A DNA stretch of 23,119 nucleotides from an uncultured Eubacteriales bacterium (GCA_900547645.1 URHP01000023.1:1-23119); one strand, 5' to 3'; counted from the first letter of the stretch, positions 8,825-16,430 are shown. Notes: generated by a model not told the origin, from the letters alone. Made by a program: numbers and translations.

Positions 8825-9011
8825 GAACACAAAAAGCGCCCGACGGCAGAGTTCGCCGCAAGGTCGCCGAAAAATGAAAAACGACGGAAAACCCGCCCCT
8901 CTTTCCGCACCGTTTCAAATGAAACCGAATACGAAAAGGGCGCGCGACAGTTTTACCGTTCGCTCCTCACAATCATGACTTCCCCCCGACGTCACTGCTT
9001 GTACTACGTTT

Positions 9012-9040
9012 AATATACCATGACGGGCGCGCTTTGTCAA
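9012..9040 (-). promoter_or_regulatory. Sigma-A promoter of the transporter/GH43 operon
   Basis: On the - strand, TTGACA (9035-9040) and TATATT (9012-9017) are separated by exactly 17 nt. This is a near-perfect vegetative promoter. Transcription should start near 9005, leaving a leader of about 270 nt before the binding-protein start. I see no clear palindromic operator or catabolite-repression site, so regulation is not evident from the sequence. Confidence 0.85.
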
Positions 9041-9125
9041 TGGGGTTTTGAAAATTTTTTGTGAAAACTTCATCTTTTTTTCGCTTTTTTTTGGGCGGTT
9101 TCACCGAAAATGCATCATTTTCCAC

Positions 9126-9157
9126 AAAAAAGGGGCTGTAACGCTCCGCGCAGCCCC
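9126..9157 (-). terminator. Intrinsic terminator ending the ftsH-parAB-DUF2156/GNAT transcript
   Basis: On the - strand, GGGGCTG (9151-9157) pairs with CAGCCCC (9132-9138) across a 12-nt loop and is followed immediately by T6 (A-run 9126-9131). This is a canonical Rho-independent terminator. It ends leftward transcription before the promoter of the sugar operon. Confidence 0.88.
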
Positions 9158-9278
9158 ATATGTTGTACCGATAACCGATTTTGCCGCATTTTGTCGGAAC
9201 GCAGGCGACGCCCCACATGCCCGCCGTTCAAAGGAACGCGCAAGTCCGGCGCACGATGCGTCGGACAAAATGACGGAC

Positions 9279-9307
9279 AACGCCTTCCCCTTGACGGGGA
9301 AGGCGTT
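9279..9307 (-). other. Perfect 12-bp hairpin just after the DUF2156-GNAT stop codon
   Basis: AACGCCTTCCCC (9279-9290) pairs perfectly with 9296-9307 around a 5-nt loop, 12 nt past the stop codon. No T-tract follows it on the - strand, so it probably acts as an mRNA 3'-end stabiliser or weak terminator. The true terminator lies about 120 nt further on. Confidence 0.6.
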
Positions 9308-9319
9308 GGAACAAAAAAT

Positions 9320-10744
9320 TTAATTCTTCGCCGTCTTTTCGTAATAGACGTACGTCGCATCCTCGCCCGTCTTACGCATTCCCGCCAGCAGAAGGGACCT
9401 GCCGGAACGGGCGTTTTCGCGGAAATGTTTTGCCTCCACGCGTTCGAGTTCCAGCTTGCAGAAGGCATATTCGCACAGCGCGGAAACCGCCTCGGCCGCG
9501 TACCCCTTCCCCTCCGCTTCGGGCAGAAGACGCACGCCGATCTCCGCCTCCGCGTGATAACCGAAACGGTGCAGCACGACCTCGCCCACCAATGCGCCGT
9601 CCGCATAGATCCCGAGCGGCAATTCCATCTTGTCGCGGAACAGTCCGCGCGCGAATGAGAGGAACCATTCCGACGGCGGCGTTTCCGACGGCGCGTCTTC
9701 CCGCCAGTCATACCCCCACCAGCGGTTGCGCTCCCGGTCGCCCGCCAGCAGGGCATAGCGTTCCGCGTCCTCGTCGCGCACCGGTGCAAGCCGCAGACGC
9801 GGCGTCATAAGCGCGGGCAGATGCGCCACGCCGTCGATGGCGCGGCGGGGCGAAAGATTGTACTTGCCCACGATCTCGCAGGGAAGGTACTGCAATTTGG
9901 ACTTTCTGAGCCCCATGTCCCCCGCATCGTCCATACGGTTGAGGTATTTTACGTCCCCGCCCGTAAAGGCAAGCGCAAACTGCTGCGCGACCATGGGATA
10001 GGCGCCCTCGTACCCGCGCAGCGCCTTTTCCACATGGACGACCACCATGTCCCCGCACCGTTCGCCGATGGAACAGGCGACGATCTTTCCGCCGACGCGC
10101 AGCAGGCCGCACAGCAGACCGAAGCGCCCGATCTCGGGGATCAGCTCGTATACCTCGTCCATTTCTTCGTCGGCAAGGTAATTTTCCTTGGCGCGCTGTA
10201 CGGCGTCATACTCCTTCAAAAAGGCGACAAGCTCCCCCTCGTTCCCGCTGCGGTACCGTTCGAACGACCAGTCGGGATACTGCTTTTTGAATTTGTTGAC
10301 GTGATTGCGCTGTCCCGCATACTTCCCGCCCGCGTAGGTGCGGAAGGACTCCGCCTCATACAGGTAATCCCGCCAGCGGCGGATGTTGGTGACGGAGACG
10401 TCCTGCCCGTACCGCAGCACGAGCCACGGAACATTGCGCTCGGCGACGTTGGTGAAATGCAGCCGGATCTCGCGGTCGCGGCAGTACTCCTCGATCAGCG
10501 CCACGGCGCGGCGCTCCGCCTCCGCGTCGCCCGTCCGCGAGAGCGGATAGTGGAACCAGTCCCTGCCCGCATACACTTCCTTGAGGATCAGGCAGTCCTC
10601 GGCGATCGCGAAATCGGGCGTGAAATGTTTGTGCCACATGAACTGAAAGCACACGGAAAAGTCGGATACGTGCGTCGTCTGCTCCGCAAAAAACGGTGCG
10701 AAGCGCACGGCGTCCTCCTTGTTGGTCTTCTGAAAGTTCAGCAT
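9320..10744 (-). CDS. DUF2156 (phosphatidylglycerol lysyltransferase-like) domain fused to a GNAT acetyltransferase
   Basis: The 474-aa cytoplasmic protein has two acyltransferase folds. Residues 1-300 resemble the DUF2156/LPG-synthase C-terminal family, with YAGQRNHVNKFKKQYPDW (about 142-159), NRMDDAGDMGLRKSKLQY (about 269-286), and an LPCEIVGKY ending. Relatives move aminoacyl groups from tRNA to lipids or peptides. Residues 313-474 form a RimJ/RimL-type GNAT domain with the acetyl-CoA loop EAEGKGYAAEA (about 409-419). The reaction and substrate are unknown. The gene follows parB by 196 nt in the same direction. The ATG at 10744 fits the family N-terminus, but its ribosome site is poor. AAAGGAG lies about 50 nt upstream beyond a possible 6-bp hairpin, so the start is less certain than the product. 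Confidence 0.8.
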   Translation of the reverse strand: MLNFQKTNKEDAVRFAPFFAEQTTHVSDFSVCFQFMWHKHFTPDFAIAEDCLILKEVYAGRDWFHYPLSRTGDAEAERRAVALIEEYCRDREIRLHFTNVAERNVPWLVLRYGQDVSVTNIRRWRDYLYEAESFRTYAGGKYAGQRNHVNKFKKQYPDWSFERYRSGNEGELVAFLKEYDAVQRAKENYLADEEMDEVYELIPEIGRFGLLCGLLRVGGKIVACSIGERCGDMVVVHVEKALRGYEGAYPMVAQQFALAFTGGDVKYLNRMDDAGDMGLRKSKLQYLPCEIVGKYNLSPRRAIDGVAHLPALMTPRLRLAPVRDEDAERYALLAGDRERNRWWGYDWREDAPSETPPSEWFLSFARGLFRDKMELPLGIYADGALVGEVVLHRFGYHAEAEIGVRLLPEAEGKGYAAEAVSALCEYAFCKLELERVEAKHFRENARSGRSLLLAGMRKTGEDATYVYYEKTAKN

Positions 10745-10800
10745 AACGATGCCCGCTGGCGCGGCGTCGGAACGCTTCGGCGGGCAAAAAATTCTCCTTT

Positions 10801-10883
10801 CCGCACCCCGTGTCCGCGGGGAATGCGGCGTTGTCTGTGCGGGGCATGTCCGAAGAAAGGCGTTCTGCGCGGACATGCCCCGC
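10801..10883. other. Two hairpins between parB and the DUF2156-GNAT gene
   Basis: The first hairpin is CCGCACCCCG (10801-10810) with 10817-10828, a 2-nt bulge in 10 bp. The second is a perfect 13-bp stem, GCGGGGCATGTCC (10839-10851) with 10871-10883, with a 19-nt loop. The second is followed by CTGTTTTACG on the + strand but by no T-tract on the - strand. CATGCCCCGCC recurs at 10874-10884 and 10922-10932. They could limit readthrough from parB into the next gene. Confidence 0.5.
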
Positions 10884-10940
10884 CTGTTTTACGTTCGTAC
10901 CGTCGTTTTGTCCGCGGCAGGCATGCCCCGCCTCCCGGCG

Positions 10941-11843
10941 TCACTCCATCCTGTCGATGATGTCCAGAAGTTCGCTGATGCGGTCCAGATCGTCGCGGGT
11001 GTAGTAGTCGATATAGATCCGGCCTTTTTTATCCGTTCCGATGAGGGACACCTTGGTTTTCAGCGTTGCGCGCAGCCGTTCGACGAGGTGCTTGAGCTCC
11101 GCGTTGGCGAGAGCGTTCTTCTTTTCCTTGTCCTTGGCGAGCACTTCGGGCGGGTTGAGATACTGCTTGACCGCCCGTTCCATCTCGCGCACCGACCAGG
11201 CGTTTTTCACGCACTCTTTGGCGAGATAGGTCTGCGCTTCCTTTGCCACGGGCACCAGCGTGCGGGCATGTCCGGAGGAAAGCTTCCCCTCCCGCACGAG
11301 ATCGACGACCTCCTCCGCCAGCGAGAGCAGGCGCAGCGTGTTGGCGATGGCGGGGCGGGATTTGCCCAGCCGCTCCGCAAGCTGTTCCTGCGTCAGCCCG
11401 AATTCGTCCATCAGGCGCTTCATGCCCGTGGCGGCTTCGATGGGATTGAGGTCCTCGCGCTGCAGGTTCTCGATGAGGGAGATCTCCTGGATCTCCTTTT
11501 CGCCGAGCTCCTTGACGATCGCGGGCACCTTGGTGAGCCCCGCGCGGATGGCGGCGCGGTATCTGCGCTCGCCCGCGATGATCATGTACTTCCCGTCGCC
11601 GCTCTTGTTCACGACGATGGGGCTGATGATGCCATGCTCCTTGATGGAGTTGGCAAGGTCGTTCATGGCGTTCTCATCGAACGTCTTGCGCGGCTGGTGG
11701 GGATTGGGAAAGATGTCCTCTACGGCGATCTCCGCCGCGCCCGCGCCGTCCGCTGTTTCGCCGAGTTCTGCGCGCGCGTTTTCATATGCCTCTTCGGTAT
11801 CGCTGAACAGCGCCGAAAGCCCTCTGCCGAGTCCTTTTACCAT
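10941..11843 (-). CDS. parB: Chromosome-partitioning protein ParB (Spo0J)
   Basis: This 300-aa CTP-dependent DNA clamp binds parS and loads SMC near the origin. It begins with the KGLGRGLSALF segment that stimulates the ParA ATPase. NPHQPRKTF (about 47-55) and the CTP-binding GERRYRA (91-97) follow, then ENLQREDLNPIE, a helix-turn-helix (about 150-175, LTQEQLAERLGKSR) and a C-terminal dimerisation domain ending DIIDRME. The length is normal. The start ATG at 11843 lies 4 nt after the parA stop, so the two are translationally linked. Its target sites are visible about 3 kb upstream (14851-14909). I call it ParB/Spo0J rather than the related Noc because of the adjacent parA and the N-terminal motif. 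Confidence 0.97.
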   Translation of the reverse strand: MVKGLGRGLSALFSDTEEAYENARAELGETADGAGAAEIAVEDIFPNPHQPRKTFDENAMNDLANSIKEHGIISPIVVNKSGDGKYMIIAGERRYRAAIRAGLTKVPAIVKELGEKEIQEISLIENLQREDLNPIEAATGMKRLMDEFGLTQEQLAERLGKSRPAIANTLRLLSLAEEVVDLVREGKLSSGHARTLVPVAKEAQTYLAKECVKNAWSVREMERAVKQYLNPPEVLAKDKEKKNALANAELKHLVERLRATLKTKVSLIGTDKKGRIYIDYYTRDDLDRISELLDIIDRME

Positions 11844-11847
11844 AGTC

Positions 11848-12624
11848 CTATTCTCCCTTTCCTTCCGTTTTTTTCAAAAATTCTTCGGTAAGCGCGGCAT
11901 ACGCCCGCGCGCCCATACACTTGGGATCGTGCAGCAGAATGGGCTTGCCGTGGCTGGGCGCCTCGGAGAGCCGCACATTGCGCGGAATGACGATCTCGTA
12001 GAGTTTCTTGGAAAAGTATTTCTTGATCTCCGCCGCGATCTGCTTGGAAATGAGCGAACGCCCGTCGTACATGGTCAGCACCACCCCTTCGACTTTAAGG
12101 GAGCGGTTCAGATGCTGACGTACGAGAGAAATGGTGTTCATGAGCTGCGAAAGCCCCTCCAGCGCGTAATACTCGCTCTGGATGGGAATGATCGCACTGT
12201 CCGCCGCGGAGAGGGCATTGATGGTCAGCAGCCCCAAAGAGGGCGGGCAGTCGATCAGAATATAGTCGAAACTGCCCTTGACCTTTTCCAGCGCCGCGCG
12301 CAGCACCCTGTCGCGGTTCTTTTTGTAGACGAGATCGACCTCCGCGCCCGCCAGATCGATGTTGGAAGGAAGGATGAACAGCCCCTCCAGCTCGGTAGGA
12401 AGCACGTTGTCCTTGACCTCTTCCCCTTCGATGACGACGTTATACACGGATTTTTTGAGCGTCCCCTTGGAAAAGCCGAGCCCGGTCGTCGCGTTGCCCT
12501 GCGGATCGAGATCGACAAGAAGCACCTTTTTCCCCGCACGCGCAAGATATGCCGCCATATTGACGCACGTTGTCGTCTTTCCGACGCCGCCCTTCTGATT
12601 GGAGAAGGAAATGATCTTTCCCAT
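11848..12624 (-). CDS. parA: Chromosome-partitioning ATPase ParA (Soj)
   Basis: This 258-aa MinD/ParA-type ATPase works with ParB in origin segregation. In Bacillus, Soj also controls DnaA. The deviant Walker A motif KGGVGKTT with its signature lysine lies at residues 11-18. VLLVDLDPQGN (about 34-44) holds the Walker A' Asp, and the Walker B-type segment DYILIDCPPSLG is near 115. The protein starts directly at the ATPase core, as in chromosomal Soj, without the helix-turn-helix extension of plasmid ParAs. AAGGAG is 6 nt before the ATG at 12624. The gap to the upstream ftsH stop is 3 nt and parB follows 4 nt downstream, so the three form one operon. Confidence 0.97.
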   Translation of the reverse strand: MGKIISFSNQKGGVGKTTTCVNMAAYLARAGKKVLLVDLDPQGNATTGLGFSKGTLKKSVYNVVIEGEEVKDNVLPTELEGLFILPSNIDLAGAEVDLVYKKNRDRVLRAALEKVKGSFDYILIDCPPSLGLLTINALSAADSAIIPIQSEYYALEGLSQLMNTISLVRQHLNRSLKVEGVVLTMYDGRSLISKQIAAEIKKYFSKKLYEIVIPRNVRLSEAPSHGKPILLHDPKCMGARAYAALTEEFLKKTEGKGE

Positions 12625-12627
12625 AAT

Positions 12628-14661
12628 TTACTCCTTGTCGGGTTTGTCGTTCGTATCTTCGCCGGTCGGTTCTTCCCGGACAGGCTCGTCGGCGGGCGCG
12701 GGATCCTGCGCAGCCGTCTCAAATGCCGCCTTCTTTTCCTTCATGCCGAACGGATCGTCGGGCTCGCCCTTATCGTGCTTTTCCATATAGGCAAGCACTT
12801 CGGTGTACGAAGCCCCCTGCATGAGCATATCCACTTCCGCCGTATAGATGGTCTCGCGCTCCACAAGCACGCGCGCCATATTGTCGAGGATGGGACGGTT
12901 CTCCCTGAGCAGCGTACGCGCACGGTCGTACTGCTTTTCCACAATGGCGCGCACTTCGCCGTCGATCGTGGCGGCTGTCTGCTCGCTGTAGCTGTTGCGC
13001 TCCTCGAAATCCCTGCCCAGGAAGACGGGACCGTCGCTGCCGTAGCAGATGGGACCGACTTTGTCGCTCATCCCCCATTCGGTGACCATTTTCCGCGCGA
13101 TCTGCGTAACGCGCTGTATATCGTTGGACGCGCCCGCCGAAACGTCGTGAATGACCAATTCCTCGGCGACTCTGCCGCCCAGCGCCATACAGATTAAATC
13201 GTTAAGTTTATTAACAGTGTCGGAGCGATCGTCGGTATCGGGACGGGAAAGCGTGTAGCCGGCAGCCATTCCGCGTGGAATAATGGACACTTCGTGAACA
13301 TTATCGCAGTTTTCACAGAGTTTTGCGAGAATTGCATGCCCGGCTTCATGATAGGCGGTACACTTTTTATCTGCTTCCGTGACGACTCGGCTCTTTTTCT
13401 GCGGTCCCATGATGACCTTATTGATCCCCTCGTACAATTCAAGGTTCCCGATCATGTTTTTCCCCGCACGGGCCGCCAAAATCGCCGCTTCGTTGAGCAG
13501 ATTGGCAAGATCGGCCCCGGAGAACCCGCTCGTCATGCGGGCGATCACCTTGAAATTGACGTCGGGGGCCAAGGGCTTATTGCGGGCATGGACCTTGAGG
13601 ATCGCCTCTCTGCCCTTGACGTCGGGCAGATTGACGTAGATCTGTCTGTCAAAACGTCCGGGACGAAGCAACGCACTGTCCAGAATATCCGCACGGTTGG
13701 TTGCCGCCATCACAATGACGCCTTCGTTGGTCTCGAAGCCGTCCATCTGCACGAGGATCTGGTTGAGCGTCTGTTCCCGTTCGTCGTGGCCGCCCCCAAG
13801 CCCCGCCCCTCTCTGACGGCCGACCGCGTCGATTTCGTCGATAAAGATGATACAGGGCTGATTGCGTTTTGCCATATCAAACAGGTCGCGCACGCGCGAG
13901 GCACCGACGCCGACATACATTTCCACGAAGTCAGAGCCGCTGACGGAGAAGAAAGGAACGCCCGCCTCTCCGGCAACCGCCTTGGCAAATAACGTTTTTC
14001 CCGTTCCGGGAGGACCGACCAGCAGCACGCCCTTGGGAATCTTGGCCCCGAGGTCGGAGAACTTCTTGGGGCTCTTCAGAAACTCAACGACTTCCTTGAG
14101 CTCCTCTTTCTCCTCTTCCGCCCCCGCGACATCGGAAAAGCGGACCTTGATATTGGTGGAAACCCTCGCTTTCGTCTTGCCGAAGTTCATCACCTTGCCG
14201 CCACCGCCGCTCATCGAGCGAAGAATGAGGAAGAAAGCGACGATCCCGACAACCAATACGGCAATATACAGGACATTCCCCCATCCGGAACCGGCATTGG
14301 GATCTTCAAAAGAGATCTGAATGCCCCTGTTCATCCATTGCTGCAGTTTCCCGTCCGCGGACAGATCGCCATACATGCTCGGCCCGACCGTCGAATAGGC
14401 ATAGGTATTGCTGTTGACGTCCGTATAGCCATAGAGTTTATAACCGCTTACAACGATCTTGACGATCTGCTGGTCATCGGGGATCTCACCCGCACCCGCT
14501 TCCGTGCCGTCACTCGCCCGCGAGTCTTCCACCAGATCGACAAACTGGTCGTATGTGCGCACTTTTTGCGCATTGATCTGAGACGTTATCACAAAGTACG
14601 CCGCGATTCCCAGCACCGCGATGAGCACTACTATGATAATCGTTTTTACTGTCTTACTCAA
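12628..14661 (-). CDS. ftsH: ATP-dependent zinc metalloprotease FtsH
   Basis: This 677-aa membrane-anchored AAA+ protease degrades misassembled membrane proteins and regulatory factors. A first membrane helix (about 7-26), an extracytoplasmic domain of about 100 residues and a second helix (about 128-148) precede the ATPase. Walker A GPPGTGKT is near 216-223, Walker B IIFIDEID near 271-278, and the second region of homology [19 protein letters not shown] near 320-340. The zinc site HEAGH is near 438-442, with the third ligand Asp in SAGASND. An acidic, Pro-rich tail of about 45 residues ends the protein. The start is TTG at 14661, supported by AAAGGAG 8 nt upstream; no ATG fits. The gene is promoter-proximal and nearly contiguous with parA, which is not the usual location (commonly hpt/tilS-ftsH). 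Confidence 0.97.
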   Translation of the reverse strand: MSKTVKTIIIVVLIAVLGIAAYFVITSQINAQKVRTYDQFVDLVEDSRASDGTEAGAGEIPDDQQIVKIVVSGYKLYGYTDVNSNTYAYSTVGPSMYGDLSADGKLQQWMNRGIQISFEDPNAGSGWGNVLYIAVLVVGIVAFFLILRSMSGGGGKVMNFGKTKARVSTNIKVRFSDVAGAEEEKEELKEVVEFLKSPKKFSDLGAKIPKGVLLVGPPGTGKTLFAKAVAGEAGVPFFSVSGSDFVEMYVGVGASRVRDLFDMAKRNQPCIIFIDEIDAVGRQRGAGLGGGHDEREQTLNQILVQMDGFETNEGVIVMAATNRADILDSALLRPGRFDRQIYVNLPDVKGREAILKVHARNKPLAPDVNFKVIARMTSGFSGADLANLLNEAAILAARAGKNMIGNLELYEGINKVIMGPQKKSRVVTEADKKCTAYHEAGHAILAKLCENCDNVHEVSIIPRGMAAGYTLSRPDTDDRSDTVNKLNDLICMALGGRVAEELVIHDVSAGASNDIQRVTQIARKMVTEWGMSDKVGPICYGSDGPVFLGRDFEERNSYSEQTAATIDGEVRAIVEKQYDRARTLLRENRPILDNMARVLVERETIYTAEVDMLMQGASYTEVLAYMEKHDKGEPDDPFGMKEKKAAFETAAQDPAPADEPVREEPTGEDTNDKPDKE

Positions 14662-14723
14662 TCTTTGGTCTCCTTTTTCTCATTTGATCGTCTGCATATA
14701 GTATGAGCGATCATATTGCCACT

Positions 14724-14752
14724 ATTGTACCATGAAGCAGAAATAATTTCAA
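14724..14752 (-). promoter_or_regulatory. Sigma-A promoter for ftsH-parA-parB
   Basis: On the - strand, TTGAAA (14747-14752) and TACAAT (14724-14729) are separated by 17 nt. This is a strong vegetative promoter about 55 nt upstream of the TTG start codon. It is the only convincing promoter before the DUF2156-GNAT gene. Confidence 0.85.
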
Positions 14753-14850
14753 GTCTTTGGCGGAAATTCTTTCCGATTTTTCAAAAATATCACTTTTTGC
14801 CCGAAAAATGCCGATTTTGTGTAATGCACTCCTTAAAAATAGGTCTAAAA

Positions 14851-14866
14851 TGTTTCATGTGAAACA
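14851..14866. promoter_or_regulatory. parS-like ParB-binding site, one mismatch from a perfect palindrome
   Basis: TGTTTCATGTGAAACA differs from the B. subtilis parS consensus TGTTNCACGTGAAACA only at the central CA(C/T)GTG position. It lies 27 nt before a perfect parS copy. Some natural parS variants carry such a central change, so binding is likely but weaker. Confidence 0.8.
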
Positions 14867-14893
14867 CTTCGGGGAATTTTTTTGATTTTTTCA

Positions 14894-14909
14894 TGTTTCA
14901 CGTGAAACA
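14894..14909. promoter_or_regulatory. parS: Perfect parS centromere site
   Basis: TGTTTCACGTGAAACA is an exact 16-bp palindromic match to the bacterial parS consensus bound by ParB/Spo0J. It lies about 3 kb from parB, in the non-coding region upstream of ftsH. In Bacillota such sites cluster near the replication origin and load ParB and then SMC. Confidence 0.95.
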
Positions 14910-15573
14910 TTGAACGCGATTTTTTCGCCCATGTGCAGAAAAAAATGACGCAAATAAAAATTTTAACGCAAAAGCCGCTCAACTAAGGACAAATCCGGAC
15001 TTAACTTGCTGGTTTTACGTAAATCTACCGATCTGCGTCCCACAAAAAGACGAGTTGTGAAAATATTCAGGAAAACGATGCCTGCTTTCTGGAAAAAAAC
15101 AAAATCTCCCATCGGAGCATCCAGAGGAATACTGCGGTTCAAGGAATTATCCACGGGTGTAAAAAGTGTCTGAAAACAAACTTGTTGCCGCAGCGGGCAA
15201 AAAAATCCGTTTTTGAAATGATTTTTGGGATCCAAAACCTGATCCGAAAGGAAAAAATGGCGATTTTGGGCTCAAAAAAACGCACTGTCGTTGTCTGAGA
15301 GCGATTTTTAGACCAATATTTCGTATTTCGGCGAGCAAAAAACGGCCGTTAATGGGGAAAATTTGCCCAAATATTGCGGGAAAAGGCTATAATAAAAACT
15401 GTTTCTGTAACTTTTTGCATTTGCAAGCCAACGTTCTATGTTATATTATTCGAACAGTTCAGCAGACGACGGCTTTCCATAAAAAAGTGGATATTATAGA
15501 CAAATAATTATTCCCTGATCCCCAAAGGCGAGGTAGGCAGGGTGTGTACAACTGACAGTGTTGTCAACAATAC

Positions 15574-15582
15574 TGTGGATAA
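15574..15582 (-). promoter_or_regulatory. Consensus DnaA box
   Basis: TGTGGATAA on the + strand is the complement of the perfect DnaA box TTATCCACA. A second, one-mismatch box (15543-15551) is 22 nt away on the same strand, and a third (15147-15155) lies on the opposite strand. One perfect 9-mer can occur by chance, so the cluster and its location carry the argument. Confidence 0.6.
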
Positions 15583-15728
15583 CTCAAAAAATGATTCCCA
15601 CAGATATATAACCGCAAACAATGCTTTCAAAGTTTTCTGCGCAGCAAAATTATCGGGTGCAAACAATGTATGCGTCCTCTCATAAATGTGGCGCATGACT
15701 TTTTTGCGCTTTCGAATTCATCAGGCGC

Positions 15729-15770
15729 AAAAAAACTCTGCGCCGCACTTTTTTATTGGCGCAGAGTTTT
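15729..15770 (-). terminator. Intrinsic terminator of cvpA
   Basis: A perfect 13-bp stem (AAAACTCTGCGCC at 15732-15744 with 15758-15770) has a 13-nt loop. On the - strand it is followed by a T-run (A-run 15729-15735). It begins 22 nt after the cvpA stop. A T4 run also follows on the + strand, so it may work in both directions. Confidence 0.85.
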
Positions 15771-15791
15771 AATTCAGTTTTTAACTTTCTA

Positions 15792-16331
15792 TCATTTCAG
15801 AAAGTTGAACTGAGCCGCCCATTGGAACCAATCCCATTCATAGACCGCCTTAACGATACTGCTCTGTCCGATAAAGGTATTCACGGCATCGACGTTGATC
15901 CAATAGCAGATGGTCAGCAGCAGGAAAATCAGCATCAGCGCTTCCAACAATCCCAAAAGTCCGCCCAGGACACGGTTTATCGCGCGAAATACGCCGATTT
16001 TATCGACAAGCGCCGTTCCGATCTTGCCCAGCAGCCAGGCGCCCAGCTTGACGATCAGGAACAGCAGCACGGCGGAGATCGCAATGCTCAGCCAATTGGC
16101 AACCGTCTCTCCGACGCCGCTCGCAATCGCACTTGTCAGTCCGAATGCGCTTTCCAGCGAATTTTTAAAGGCGTTGCAGAAGGTGAGCGCCACAAAGATC
16201 GCAAAGATCGTTCCGGCAAGCTTGCAGACGCCGCGTATGAACCCTGCCCAGGTTCCGAACAGGATCCCGAGAAGCAGGATCAGAATAAAGGCGACGTCCA
16301 GGATCCAGGCGGATGAAGCGAGTAAATTCAC
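15792..16331 (-). CDS. cvpA: CvpA family membrane protein
   Basis: This 179-aa polytopic membrane protein belongs to the CvpA (colicin V production) family. Four hydrophobic stretches are visible at about 10-30, 38-55, 80-105 and 125-145. The family-typical segment INRVLGGLLGLLEALMLIF lies near 118-136. Relatives are linked to envelope homeostasis and, in E. coli, colicin V export and purF expression; the biochemical role is unsettled. The start is GTG at 16331, because AAAGGAGG lies 8 nt upstream and the next Met would remove the first helix. It has its own promoter (16355-16383), is monocistronic and is divergent from yyaC. Confidence 0.85.
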   Translation of the reverse strand: MNLLASSAWILDVAFILILLLGILFGTWAGFIRGVCKLAGTIFAIFVALTFCNAFKNSLESAFGLTSAIASGVGETVANWLSIAISAVLLFLIVKLGAWLLGKIGTALVDKIGVFRAINRVLGGLLGLLEALMLIFLLLTICYWINVDAVNTFIGQSSIVKAVYEWDWFQWAAQFNFLK

Positions 16332-16354
16332 GTTTGATCCCTCCTTTGCGCAGT

Positions 16355-16383
16355 ATTATAACATAGTCTGCCCGAAAAGTCAC
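16355..16383 (-). promoter_or_regulatory. Sigma-A promoter of cvpA
   Basis: On the - strand a perfect TATAAT (16355-16360) is preceded, after 17 nt, by GTGACT (16378-16383), a 4-of-6 match to the -35 consensus. Transcription should start about 20 nt before the GTG start codon. Confidence 0.7.
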
Positions 16384-16400
16384 GTTTTCGCAGAGAAAAG

Positions 16401-16430
16401 TTATAAAATCGCCGTCCGATGGCAAAAATC
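16401..16430 (+). promoter_or_regulatory. Putative sigma-F-type (forespore) promoter of yyaC
   Basis: TTATA (16401-16405), a 15-nt spacer and GGCAAAAATC (16421-16430) fit the sigma-F pattern (GYWTA, about 15 nt, GGnnAnAnT) with one mismatch in the -35. It ends 23 nt before the yyaC start, with GGAGG in between. No good sigma-A promoter faces yyaC. B. subtilis yyaC is, from memory, a sigma-F gene, which supports the call. Confidence 0.55.

Larger units (their letters stand above)
8733..9319. other. Non-coding region between the sugar operon and the DUF2156-GNAT gene
   Basis: This 587-base gap contains the leader, its stem-loop and the promoter of the sugar operon (8733-9040), a T/A-rich spacer (9041-9125), an intrinsic terminator (9126-9157) and a second strong hairpin (9279-9307). 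I found no credible ORF with a ribosome site and no RNA gene. Confidence 0.7.
14662..15791. other. AT-rich 1.1 kb non-coding region with parS and DnaA-box-like sites
   Basis: The region contrasts strongly with the GC-rich coding DNA on both sides. It holds the ftsH promoter, two parS sites and the cvpA terminator. DnaA-box-like 9-mers are TTATCCACG (15147-15155, +, one mismatch), TTGTACACA (15543-15551, -, one mismatch) and TTATCCACA (15574-15582, -, perfect). Very AT-rich tracts at about 15435-15455 and 15490-15512 could melt. Short ORFs here (for example 14963-15235, -) have no convincing ribosome site or family resemblance. A replication origin or origin-proximal centromere region is the best reading. 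Confidence 0.6.

Noticed and set aside
5673..8978. Rightward open frame of 1101 codons opposite the binding-protein gene
   Set aside because: It is an antisense shadow produced by GC-rich codon periodicity. It is very rich in Arg, Ala, His and Asp, has no ribosome site or recognisable domain, and the opposite strand has a lipobox protein and a promoter.
8995..9020. Possible AraR/GntR-type operator near the sugar-operon promoter (TTGTACTACG)
   Set aside because: Only a half-site-like string without the symmetrical partner; too weak to call an operator.
11260..13197. Rightward frame of 645 codons across parB, parA and ftsH
   Set aside because: It spans three well-identified genes on the opposite strand and shows only low-complexity Ser/Arg/Ala sequence.
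14963..15235. Leftward 90-codon ORF in the AT-rich region
   Set aside because: No ribosome site, no family resemblance, and it lies in the non-coding parS/DnaA-box region, where stop-free stretches can occur by chance.
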